Shown in pieces: positions 43,700 through 55,600 of a stretch of 64,000 nt of DNA. A program made the translations under genes and the position numbers. This DNA comes from Edaphochlamys debaryana (taxonomy: Eukaryota > Chlorophyta > Chlorophyceae > Chlamydomonadales). Every line of letters starts with the position of its first letter. The stretch's first letter is position 1. The notes under the pieces are model-generated. The model searched no databases, was not told the DNA's origin, and worked only from the letters and a program-made list of their open reading frames with translations. The stretch is from contig JAEHOE010000052.1 of the NCBI GenBank assembly GCA_016858145.1, positions 1 through 64,000 on the forward strand, given 5' to 3'.

Positions 43700-46276
43700 T
43701 GTGGCTGGGCGCAGGTGGCTACCGATCGATGCCGAAGGATGTGTCGCTGTGCTTGTCTAGCTGCACCTGGAGCTACAGTGTGGTGCCCAAGTGAAAGACA
43801 AGCGTGTGGTAAAGCGGATGCAGCACACGGAGCGCTAAAGGTCGGGCCCGTGCAACTGCCACTTGACACTGCCGTACCAATTGCGGGCACGGTGTCCTCT
43901 TTGCCCGGCCTCAAGTGCACAAGTCCCCCGGTCCCACCCCCGCCCCCGACCCCCGCGCAGAACTCGCCCAGATACAGCTCGCCCACATCACTTCTTGTGT
44001 GAAGCAGAGTAGATAAGCGATCGACGCACCCGCTGCAGTCGTGGATGGGGGCCGCACGGCCCCGACATGCGGACATGCGAAGTTGGGGGCAGAGACCTGC
44101 AGCCCCCAGAGTGTCATCTCGCCGCCTCAATCCCACATCCAAGCAGCCCGCAAGTTGTAAATTCTCTTCGTACCCATTCGCTTTCGCACCGTGAACCCCC
44201 CCCCCTGCCTTCCCCAGACTGCAGAGGCCAGCAGGAGGCCAGAGCCCTCCCCAGGCCCCCTCCTTCCCCAGATGCCCTCCCCAGGCCCCCGCCCTTTCAA
44301 CAACCTCACTGTGGACACGAGCCACGCCGCTGAAGGAAAGGACACGCCGCTGCCCCCCTTTATGAGGACCCCGGTACCTGCAGCACTCGACCAGATAGAG
44401 CTCGTCCCCATCCCTGCCGGAGTGCTCGGGTTGAGCTGGGATGTACATCGGACGCACTCCCTGCTGGTGTGGATGGGGGCCGGAGCCGCCGGGCCGTCGG
44501 AGGGCTTGGGCCTGCAGTCCCAGAATTCCAGTCATCCTGGCCTGCCGTATACCGCACCCTTGCCGTTACCTGTCCCTTTCTAGGACTCTGGCTTCTCGTC
44601 ACTGCCGGGACCCCAACGGTTACTCCTGCCCTGTCTTGTACTGTATTGGGACCCCCTTCGTCTCCCCGCAGAGTTGACCCCGCTGCTGGCCTTCACTCTT
44701 TAAGGTGTGGTCTGTTGTCTTGCTCCTGTCCTTTCGCTAATCGAGGGCTCTGGTTTATGGCTCCGCGTCCTATCGTCCCCTTCAGGATCTCACCGTGATG
44801 CAGGCGGCTGCCCTGCCGTGCCCCACCTGTGCACGTGTCCTGACCCCTCACCAATCACCCCCCCCCCTGGCAGCGCCACCCCTCTTGTGGGCTGCCTTGG
44901 GGCCCCACTGCTGCTGGCTTCTGACCTGCCCTGTGTTCTACAGATTCCTGGTCCTCCCATTCGCCCTCACAAAGCGCTCATGGACACTTGGACTGGGGTT
45001 CAGGGGTTCGGGCTCAAGCCGACGTTAGGAAGGAGAATGCTCCGCCCACCCCCCGCGTGCGGGCGCCTTCAGGGGAGGCCAGGGACCGCAGCGGTGAGGG
45101 TTGCAGCCCCGGCCTCTTGGACAGGGGGGGGCGGCGGGGCGCGTCGTGGTGCGTTGGGGGCGCAGTCCCACGGCTTGAGGAGGCCGGGCTGCGCCTGCCC
45201 TCTTGGGTCCGCTTTCTGGGGCGTATCGGTATCAAGGAGCAGGAGCCGGGACCAGTAGCGGCGATGTCATAGACAACGGGGCGTAGCCGCCGATGAACCC
45301 GAGCTGTGGTGCAAGGCGGCGAGGCCGGTGGGGACGCAGTATCGGGGAGCAGGAGGCGGGACAGCAGAGGGCTAGGGCTGGGGGTGTCTGGGGGCTTGAG
45401 GTGTGGGCGGAGGCCTGGGGCGCTGCACAGTGTTTGGGGCTCAGGACCGTGCTCGGCGCGTTCCTCAGCGAGGGGCTACTTCGCCAAGGCTTCATCCCCT
45501 CTCATGGGGTCTTGGGGTGCCCCGGAACCCCGCTTCTACTGGCTCCCGACCTGCCTTGTCTTCTCGAGACTCCTGGTCCTCGCATCAGCTCCCGTGAAGC
45601 GCTCGTGGACCCTGCCTCTCGTGGGGAAGGGGCAGCAACATGCCGCCGGACGCACCTTGAGCACGGGCCGGGAGGGGCCGAGTCCGCCCGGCCACCCACG
45701 GCCTGGAATGTGTGCTGTGCGCGCCTTCAGGGGAGGCCCGTGGAGGCCGGCCAGGGACCGCAGCATGGCGGGCAGGGGTGGAGGGTTGCAGCCCCGGCCT
45801 CGTGCCGTGGACAGGGGTTTCGAGGGGCCTATTAAAGACAACGGGCGCCCCGTGGACAGGGAGCGTGTGCCGTAATGCGTTGGGGGCGCAGTACGGGCGA
45901 GCGGCTCGGGGGAGCGGGAGCTTGCGGGAGGCGGGATAGCGGAGGGCACGGGAGGGCTAGGGGAGAGAGATATTTCACAGGCAGGAGGCCTTGGGATGCT
46001 GCAGAGGTCCGTAACAGTGTCAAATGCGCAGCTCCTTTCCCTCGGTGTTCCTCAGCCCGGGGGGCCCGGCACACAGATTTGGCGCCAAGCCGGGGCAGGG
46101 GTAATTCGGTAATACACGCCTGGCACCAATCGGCGCCAACGGTCCAACCGCTCACGTCACTACGTCTTCTTGTTGCTGGGTTCGCCAGGGCTTACCCCGT
46201 GTAACTCAAGTATTCTCTCAACCTCCCAAGTATACGTCCCGTTATTAACACATACTTATCGGGTCTCGGAGTGGGA
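43700..46276. other. Region between divergent genes, with a diverged internal duplication
   Basis: About 2.6 kb between the divergently transcribed Tudor-SN (leftward) and NHL (rightward) genes, so both promoters should lie here. Segments 44830-45190 and 45500-45900 share blocks in the same order: TGGCT(C/T)C(T/C)GACCTGCC, a CCTGGTCCTC block, AAGCGCTC(A/G)TGGAC, GCGCCTTCAGGGGAGGCC, GGGTTGCAGCCCCGGCCTC and GCGTTGGGGGCGCAGT. This is a diverged tandem duplication with a step of roughly 0.65 kb. No coding family was recognised. Confidence 0.55.
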
Positions 46277-49180
46277 ATGAACGTCGCGGGGGGCAAATGC
46301 GAGTGCCCCGAGCAGCCCCTGGCGGTCTTCTCGCTCCTCGCGTTTGCAAGCGACGGAAACAGCGAGACGCTTGTGTCGACTGCTAAAGGCCTGTACACGA
46401 TAGCGGGCGCGGACAAGCATGAAGGGCTGACCCTGGGCAAGAAACTCAAACTCACCGGAGAGGACATGCCGGGCATTGGCTTTCAGCACGCTGCGTGGTG
46501 CAGCTGGAGCCAGGCGCTGTTCGCGGCGCATAGCACCAGCGTGGTGCGCCTGAAGGCGTGTGAATCGGGAGTCATCGACGTCCGCATCGTGGCGGGGAAT
46601 CCCCTGGAGTGGGGCGGCTCGCTTGTGCCCGGCGACGGCGATGGTTTCGGTATGGACGCTCGGTTCCGGGAGATCTATGGCCTTGCGGTGAGCCGGTACA
46701 GCGGGTGGAAAGGGGGCGGGTGGGGGGTCAGCCGGACGGGAAGCCGAGTCAGCAGACGGGAAGCCGGACAGAGGCAGGGCAACAGGGAAAGAGATAGGGA
46801 TGGGTAGGCAACAACCGAGAGAGACTAAGCAGCCTTTGGCGGCGCCTTACAACGCCGTTCATCCAGGGGATTCCCGCGCGGCCGCCCCCCCCCTCGGCCT
46901 ACCCCCACGTAACCCCCTCCTACCCCCCATACCCCACCCCCCCTTCCCTCTGCAGGTGGACCAGGCCGGCCGTGTGTACGTGGCCGAGGAGCGGCGCATC
47001 CGCTGCGTCACGCTGCCGCCGGGGCTGCGGGCGGGCGCCCCCGCGGGCGGCGGAGAGCAGCTGGCAGAGGCGAGTGGGGCCTTCGGTGGCGGATCGGACC
47101 GGGGGTTGGGGACTCTGGACTCTTCACCCGTGTCCATTTAGTCAGTGGGGCATTGGGTGTCGGGTCGGGCTCAGGATGCGCACAAGCCCGTCAAGCCCTC
47201 TTCTTTGTGACACAAGAGCCAGCTGGTCGTGCGAGCGAGCGATGGCTACATTGCTCCAGATCGGGGCATTCTGAATCGCTGAACTTAACTGCTTCCCGCC
47301 CCCCCCTGTGTTGGCTCCCGCCTGGGCCGCAGGTGACCACCACGCTGCTGGAGTGGCCGGAGCCGCTGCAGAGCCTGGCCTGCGACTGGTGAGCACGCAC
47401 GCCACGCGCTGTATGTGAGGGATGACGTGTACCTGACGTGCAGCTTCCGCAGCCCTCTTACGCCCCCCTTCTGACTGGCTCTCAACCACCGCGGCCAACC
47501 TGTGACTCGCATCCCCAGCAGCCCTGTAGGGTTCGGCCCACTCGCCCCACTCAATATTGCCCTCCTATCCTCGTGCCCGCACCCACAGCGCCAGCCAGTC
47601 GCTGGTGTTCGCCACCAAGACGGCGCTCTGGCGCCTGCCGCTGCCGCCCGCGGGCGCGGAGGGCCAGGCCCGGACGTCTGAGGCCGCGGTGCTGCTGGCG
47701 GGCAGGACGGGGGAGACGGGCAGCGTGGACGGGCCGCCGGGGACCGCACGGTGAGCTTAACTTGCAGGGGGAACGCGGGCATGTGATGAGGAGTGGTCCG
47801 CTCAGCGCGGACCGCCCTGCAACGTCTGGGCGCGGCCTCCTCCGCCAACCGCAGCCCCCAGCCCCTCCCTATGCCATCAGGCCCCCCCTCCCCTTCACCT
47901 CCCTCGTCACCCCCCCCTCAAGGTTCGCGCACGTGGGCTCCCTCTGCATGGACGCCGGCGGCACCGCCCTGGTGACGGACTGGGCCCTGGCCTGGGAGTA
48001 CGGCGGCGCGGCGCGGTCCACTGCCACCACTGCCGTGCGCAAGGTCGAGCCGGACGGAGCGGTGAGGCTTCCGGGATGGGGTGGTTTGCGTGGCTGGGGT
48101 GAAAGATGAATGAGTGAATGAGTGAGTGGAGTGAGTGAGTGGGTGAGTGAGGGAGGGAGGGAGGCAACGGGCACGTGGCACCTGGTCTCCGGAAGACCTG
48201 GAGTACAGCGCGCCAAGCCCCAGAGCGCCCCCTGCCACCCCCCCTATGCCATCCCCGCTATCCCCGCGCCCCCACCCCAGGTCCGCACGCTCTCTGCAGC
48301 CATCCCCGGGCAGCTCATCTGGCCCTCCATCCTGCCCAACGGTTACCTGGCCATGTGCAGGTGAGGGCGGGGCGGGGGGGGGGTATGCGGGAAGGGGTTG
48401 CAGCCGTGCAGGCGGGGAAGGGGCGTGGGTGGGTGGGGGGATGCAGCCTTGCAGGCGAGGCGGAGGGCGAGAAAGAGCTGCTTTGTTACTGGTCCGTGTT
48501 GCGGGCAAGGCGGGGCGCGGGAAGGGGTGCATGTGTTATGTTTGCATGGGTTATTGTGCATCTGTGGCCATCTGTCACGGTGGCATGCGGCCACGAGCAG
48601 CGCCTGCATCGCCCCAGCCCTGCCATAACCTACCGCACCTCGCTTGCCGCTTCCCTGTTCCAACCCATCCACCTCACTACTTCACCCTCCCATCTTTCCC
48701 CCCGCTCCCCCCACCCCCCTCCGCCGCCCCAGCCTGCTAAGCCACGAGGTGGTCGTCATGGACGTGGGCCTACACCTGCAGCCCCTGGGCCTGCCGCCGC
48801 CGCCGGCCGCCGCCGCCGCCGCCGCCGCTGCCGCCGCCGCGCCGCCATCTGCCACTGCCCAGGCGACACCCGCAGAAGCTTCGCCTGGTGTCGCTGCGCA
48901 CGAGGACGTGAAGCCGCCGGCGGAGGAAACGGTCGGCGGAGCCGGGGGAGACGCCGTGGAGGAGGTGCCGGCGCCGCCGGCGCCCGCGGCCGTGGAGACG
49001 GTGGAGGCCGGGGGCGGGGCGGGGCAGGCGGTGTGGGGCAAGGGGGAGGAGAAGGCGGCTGCAGTGGGGGTGAGGGGTGGTGCGGAGGCGGATGGGGGCA
49101 GGGTGGTGGTGGCGCAGGCGGTGGCGCGCGTGTTCCGGCGGGCGATGGGGCAGCCGGAGGGGGATGAGGTGGTCCTGTGA
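46277..49180 (+). CDS. NHL-repeat (beta-propeller-like) protein with a disordered Ala/Glu/Val-rich tail
   Basis: The modelled exons are 46277-46687, 46956-47069, 47333-47388, 47589-47750, 47923-48061, 48281-48360 and 48733-49180. All phases agree and give a 469-residue protein. The NHL-type signature GDGDGFGMDARFREIYGLA (residues about 119-137) runs across the first intron into VDQAGRVYVAEERRIRCVTL. Weaker blades follow (SLVFATKTALWRLPLP; VGSLCMDAGGTALVTDWAL; GQLIWPSILPNGYLAMCS; LLSHEVVVMDVGLHLQPL). The last exon then gives PPPP, twelve Ala and an acidic, Ala/Val-rich tail to the stop, likely disordered. Such proteins usually bind partners through a propeller; no specific role can be assigned. 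The ATG at 46277 is the first in the frame. Intron 2 needs a GC-AG donor to keep the frame. No signal peptide was seen. Confidence 0.72.
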
Positions 49181-49698
49181 GGGCGGGCCTCTTGAGGTGG
49201 GCAGAAGCGGAGCGGAGGACGCGGCAAGATAACGCTCTTGCTGCCTGCTGGACAGTGGATCGACATGAATGTGCATTGGGGTCTTGCGCAGAATTGTGGT
49301 TTCGGCCTTTCAGGTGATCAAGAGAAGTGTCTGGCCCGTTGCATGGCGGTGTTGCAGGGTGGTGGTAACTGCGATGTGGTCGGCGCTCGGCCCAATAGGG
49401 CTTGGTGTTGGTAACGTAGGTGGATCGTTGTGGGACCTTGGCCAGGGTAGGCAGTGGGGTGGGTGCCGCTGATTGTTTGGCGCTTGTGGGAAGACTCGGG
49501 GGAGAGGGGGGAGATGCGGAAGAGGGCTGGGGTTCGTGTCGCCGCGTCGCGGGATGCAAGCCCTGCCGCCAAGTGCATGTTGCGGTCCGGGGAAGCTACC
49601 GTGTACAGTCATACATACATAGCTGCCTCCACGTAGACAGTCCCTGCTCTTGCCTTGCCGCTGATATCGAGGCTCGCGGTTCGCGGGGCTTCGTCGGG
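49181..49698. promoter_or_regulatory. Short intergenic region: NHL 3' end / ADP-ribosylglycohydrolase promoter
   Basis: About 520 bp between two same-strand genes. It should hold the 3' UTR of the first and the promoter and 5' UTR of the second. No distinct motif was recognised. Confidence 0.4.
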
Positions 49699-52600
49699 AT
49701 GAGCGCCGGAGACGGCCCGGTCGTCCGGGCAAGGGCCGCGGTACTAGGTGCCTTTGTAGCAGATGCCGCGACCTCGCCGCTGCACGTGAGTCTGGGTTGC
49801 AAGCTTGCGTTGCGGACCTGACAACCGGGACAATCAGCAGGGCCCACGCCGAGCCCAGGACCCCCTCCGAGGTCCTTCAGCCAAGTATAGATCCACTCGC
49901 ATCAGCTGTGGCGGCCTCGAGCGCTCCGATGGGCCGGCTTGCAGGCCGGTGCATGCTGACCAGCGAAGGCGGGCCAGCCGGCATCCAGCTTGTTCGTGGT
50001 GTCGTTACGGTGCACCCAAGGTGCATGGCTGCTTGTGGGTCCTGCGGAGTCTGGATTCCGCGCCAGCAGAGGTGCAGCATCCCTTCGCGCAACTCGGTTG
50101 ACCCGCTGCCTTGCGGTCGTGTGCGCCCGCATCGTAACTGTAATCCAGCATGTTCTCCGCTTGTGATCACGCCCTCGGCCTAGCGGGTGTTGTGGCGCGT
50201 ATGCGTACGCTCGTTTCGCAGCCCCCGCCGAGTCCCGCGCGACGCGCAGCCCCCACACGCGCGGCCCCCTAACAGGCGCCGTCCTCTGGCACGCAGCGCG
50301 ACCTCTCGTGCCTCGTGAGCGTTGAAAGTCGCGTAAAACCTCCACCGCGTGACCCTCGCCCATCCATGTCTCCAACCGAGCCCCTTTTCGCACCATACTT
50401 CACACCGCCGGCCCGGCCCAAGCGCTAGCCACGCCTCCGCGTCCGCCTCTTCCCCCGCTCCCCCTTCCCGCTCCTAATCCCCTCTCCCCCATTTCCCCTC
50501 CGCAGTGGATCTACAACCGCCAGAAGCTGCGCGAGGTGCTGACCAACCCCACCGACCGCACGGCGGAGCCGGAGTTCTTCGACCCGCCCTCCTGCCCCTT
50601 CTACTCGGCCACCGTGGGCGGCCTCTCGCCCTACGGCCAGGAGCTGCTGCCGCTGGTCCGCTACCTGGCCGCCAATGGGGAGTGCGAGCCGCAGGGCTGG
50701 GCCAAGGTGAGGGGCTGGGCATCGGGCTGCTTGAGAAGAGGGGAAGGGCGGGGAAGGGGGGAGGGGCGTATGCGTATGCGTCTTGTGTGCAGGACGGGGT
50801 AGGGCATCGTTGCAGAGGGCGCACAGTGGGTCGAGCGGTCCAGTGATCAGGGCGGACGGCGTCAGGGGTCGAGCGGTCCAGTGATCAGGCCTCTGCCGCA
50901 CGCGCCTCGTGTCTACCCGCCCATTGCAAGTCCCTCCCACCCCCTCCCACCCCCTCCGCCCACCCCCTTCCTCTCCATCCCCCCCCTCCTCCTACCTCAG
51001 TACCTGGCCCAGCACTACGCTTCCGACGACCCCCCGCTGGTGTACGTGAACCACTCGGCCAAGATCATGCGCGATGCGGTGCTGGTGGACGCCAAGGGCT
51101 GGCCGGACTGCGGAGACCCCATGGACAGCCAGGTAGGGGCGGGGGAGGGAAGGTGTCCACAAGGCGGGTACGAACGAGGAGTGGGAGGGAAAGGGTGTGC
51201 TGGGCAGGGGCCGGGCGTCGGAAGTGGGGCCAGGCCGCTGAGGCGATGTGGGTCGGGGCGTGACCTTGTCGGCGCGGCCGGGTCTCGCCTGGGAGCCATA
51301 TGGGTCGGATCCGGCGCAATGGCGTGGTAAGTCCCGCCCGGTAGTGAAGCGTGGGCTCTTGCCTACCTAACTGCGACCGCTCCCTGTTGCTCTGCGGCCC
51401 GTAAGGTGCCGGCCCTGGGGTGACTCATCCCCCTCCCTTGCTGGCTGCCGCTCCGTCGATGAGCCCCCCTCCCGCCTGCCCCGCCCCCTAACGCCCCGCC
51501 CCCAGGCCAACTGCTTCGTCAAGGTGCCGGCCCTGGTGGCGCTGTACGGCGGCCTGCCGGACGGCGGCGCCGCGCTTCGCTCCGCTGTGGACTCTGCGGT
51601 GCGGGCGCAGCAGAACAACGAGAGCAGCGTGGAGCTGGCGTGGGCGGCGGCGCGCGTGCTGGAGCGGGTCGTGGTCACGGTGAGGAGGGGGGTGGGGAGG
51701 GGCTGGACAGGGGAGGGGGGACGGGGGAGGGGACGGAAAGGAAGGCGATTGGGCGCGCGTGCTGGAGCGGGTGGTGGTGGTCACGGTGAGGAGGGGGGTG
51801 GGGAGGGGTGGGGTGCGCGGTGAGGAGGAAGGTGCCGAGATTGGGGCACCGGTGCTGGAGGGGGTTGGGGTTACGGCAGGGAGGGCCGGGCTTGGGGAGG
51901 GCCGGGCTTTGGGAGGGTCGAAACGGGGAGGGAGGAAGGCACCGGGGAGGGAGTGTAAGGAACACCGAAGTGCATCAGCTCGTAGTCGTTATGGGCTGGG
52001 CTCAGGGGAGGGGAGGAAGGGGCCGGGACGGTGAAGGAAGAAGAGGACAAACATTGGGCAGGGCAAGGGTGGAGTGCGAGGGATCGGGTTGGGGTATGGG
52101 GCTGTATACGGTCGAGTGACGCTTGAGCCCATCAGTCATCGACGCGGCCTGGGGACACAACGGGATCCGAGTGAACACATCTGCGCAGCGCAGGCGGGTG
52201 CACACTTTATATGCACAGCTCCCAGGCTGCTTACTGTGCTTAGGCATCTTGCACCTACCCGCCCCGCTCCGTTCCCTCCTCCCCGCCCGTCCGCCTCCCC
52301 CCCAGGGCGACAGCGTGGAGGCCGCTCTGACGTGGGCGGTGGGGCCCGACGGGGGCCTGGGGGACAAGCCCGCGGCGCTCAAGGCGCTGCAGGAGGTGCT
52401 GGCCAAGAAGGAGGCCGACCCCCGGAGTGAGCGGCGGGGGCGGGGGCTGGAGAGATGGGTCTGGGCGAGAGAGGGGAGGGAAGCGGGGGAGGGAGGGTGA
52501 GGAGGGGACGGGGGGACAGGGCTGCGGAGGAGCAGAGCGTTGCGGCGCCTGGGGGGTCTTCGAACCGGGCTGGGGGCTCCACGAGCATGAGCTCCGAGCC

Positions 52601-55600
52601 GGGCGGCGATGAAGAGCCAACGCCAGCAAGGGCCTATTCTAAAGAGTCGGGCATGCAGGCCGTGGAAGCCTGGATGCGGGTTGTGCGTTCAGCCGTGCGG
52701 GTTCCGTATGCCGGTGGGGCCGTCTGACGTTCCTGCCTCGCCTGTCCCGCGCCTCCCCCCTCAGCCCTCATGTACCTGGACGGCCCGGAGGTCAAGTTCG
52801 GGCCCTGGGGCGCGGGCTGCGGCAACCCGGGCTGCATCAAGGCAGCGCTGCTGGTGGCCCTGCAGGTGGGGGGTGGGGGCCAAGGGTTGGGAGGTACTAG
52901 GCGGGCTGGAGCGGGAGGCAAGAGCGTTTTGGGGAGGCCTGGCCACGGTGAAACGGGGACGAGCCGGGGATGAGGCCCTGGTGCTGAGTCGGGGGGTCCG
53001 GGTAAGGTTCCGAGACTCGTGGAGGCGCCCCTATGTGGACCGGGGTGGTATCGTCTCTAGTGCCACAGTGTCACCCGTGTCCTCCGCCCTTCATCCGCCC
53101 GCAGGCCCCTGACTTCGTGTCGGGTGTGCGCGCCAACCTGATGCTGGGCGGCGACAACTGCTCCCGCGCCATCCTGGTGGGCTCGCTGCTGGCGGCCAAG
53201 GTGGGCGGGGCGGGGCTGGGGGTGGGAGGGAACGAAGAAGGTTGAGCGAGGAAGGCCGAGGGCGTGGATGTTTTGTTGGGCTCGCTGCTGGCGGCCAAGG
53301 AGTTCCGACGGGGCGGGGCTGAGGTGGGGATGCAGCGTGGGGTGGGGAATCTGGGGAAGAGGGCGGGTTGAGCAGGAGGGGCCCAGGGCGTGGTTGGTGC
53401 GGGTGAGGGGCCAGGCTGTCAACCGGGAGCCGGCTGCCACCCGAGCTGCCTACTCGCAGCAGGCAGGACAGAACGGGCTGGTGGGAGATGGAAGCCGCTG
53501 GCACTTGTGGCACAGTGCATGATGCGGTTACGAGCTCTGCGGTTACGAGCGCCTTTCAAGGCATTGCCAGCGGGACGTGACACTTGAACCTCGTGGCCGT
53601 TGCATTACGCTAGCTGTCGGCACGCGAATGTGCGCCCTCACTCGTGTCTCAGCGTGTTCCTCTCTCCACGCGTTCCCCTATATTGCTCCCTGCAGGGCGG
53701 CCCGACGTCCATCCCCGCCAACTGGAGCTCCCGCACGGCTGTGTTCGACGAGGTGCAGGTGGACGTGGCGGCACTCATGGCGCAGAGGTGGGGCGGGCGA
53801 TGGGGTGGGGGGGAAATGGACTGCCTGAGCCTTAGAGCCGCTGGCTGCGTGGCTCAGCATTGCGGCCCGAGGGGTGCTCTCGATCAGGGCTATGCGAAAC
53901 CAGAGCTGTTGAGATGTTGCGTGGAGAGCAAGCAGGCGTTGCTTCATCAAGGGTCTGCCCAGAGGCTCGGTTCCTGACGATATCGCCTGGCTCCCATGTG
54001 CATGCAGGACCGCCAAGCACGGCCTGGCCGCCGCCAGCTCCGCGGCGGCCGGCGCGTTCGGCACCGCCACGGCGGCGCTGGGCGGGCTGGTGGCGGGCGC
54101 CGCCGTGGGTGCCGCCACGGCTGAGGCGGGCGCCAAGTCCTCCGTGGCCTCGGCGGATGCGGCACTCCAGTCCGCTGCGGCCTCGGCGGATGCCGCGGCC
54201 GCGTCGGCGGCCACCTCTCTGGACGCGGCCGCCAAGTCGGCCGCTGTGTCAGCTGAGGAGGCGGTCAAGACCGCGACCACCACCGCGGACGCCGCAGCCA
54301 AGACGGCGGCCGCCAAGGCCGATGAGGCGATGCAGGCGGCGGACGCCGCTGCCAAGTCGGCCACGGCCTCGGCCGAGGCGGCGGCCAAGTCGGCGGAGGA
54401 GACTGCCAGGGCCGCCGCGGTCTCTGCGGACCAGGCGATGAAGTCGGCCACCGACAAGGCCGATGCGGCCGTGCTGTCCGCAACCGCCGCCGCGGGCGCT
54501 GCGGCCAAGTCGGCCGAGGAGACCGCTCAGTCGGCTGCCGCCACTGCCGACGCCGCTGTCGCGTCAGCGACGGCGTCCGCAGCAGCGGCTGCCAAGTCGG
54601 CGGAGGAGGCGGCCCAGGCGGCCACCACGTCAGCTCAGGAGGCCGTCAACTCCGCTGCCGCCACTGCGGACACTGCTGTCGCGTCCGCGGTCGGCACAGC
54701 TGAGGCGGCGGCCAAGGCGGCCGAGGAGAAGGCCAAGGCAGCGGCAGCCTCCGCTGATGAGGCTGTCGCCTCTGCAACGGCGACAGCCGAGGCGGCGGCC
54801 AAGGCCGCGGAGGAGAAGGCCAAGGCTGTGGCGACCTCGGCGGACCAGGCCGTAGCGTCTGCAACGGCCACTGCTGGGGCAGTTGCTCTGGCAGCGACGG
54901 AGAAGGCCAATGCGGCGGCGGCCTCGGCAGACCAGGCCGTGGCGTCTGCAACTGCGTCAGCCCAGGAGGCTGCCAAGGCGGCGGAGGAGAAGGCCAGGGC
55001 GGCGGCGGCCTCGGCGGACCAGGCGGTTGCCTCGGCAACGGCGTCAGTCGATGCGGCTGCCAAGTCCGCTGCCGCCAAGGCGGAGGAGGCAGCAGCGGGG
55101 ACTGCCGCCAAGGTGCAGGAGGTGACCAAGGGGGCCTTCGCCAAGATGGAGGGGCTTGGCGCTGCGTTTGCGGCGATGCCTCTGGTGGCGTCCACGCAGG
55201 CGGCGCTGAGCGATGCGGCGGCCACGACCGAGGGTGCGGCCACGGGGATGCAGGGCAACGCGGTCGCGGTCAAGGCCGAGGAGGTGGCGCACACGACGGA
55301 AGCCCAGCTGCTGGCGATGGGCGGCAAGGTGTCCGCATCGCCCCTCGGGCAGGAGGCGCAGGCGTTCGCGTCCAAGGCCGAGGAGGCGGTCTCGGGGCTC
55401 GCCAACCTGCCCGTGGCGGCGAAGGCCGAGGCGTTTGCGCAGGATGCCGAGTCCAAGGTGCAGGCCCTCGCGAACGCGGTCGTCAATGAGAGCGGCTTCG
55501 AGAAGGCGCAGGAGCTGGCGTACGCGTCCAAGACCAAGGCCGAGGGCCTGGTCGCGCAGGTCGAGGGCAACGCGGTCGCGGTCAAGGCCGAGGAGGTCGC

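Noticed and set aside
49699..53787. Selenocysteine (SelJ-like) in the J1-crystallin-type domain
   Set aside because: The modelled exons read through without an in-frame TGA, so nothing in the sequence calls for recoding.
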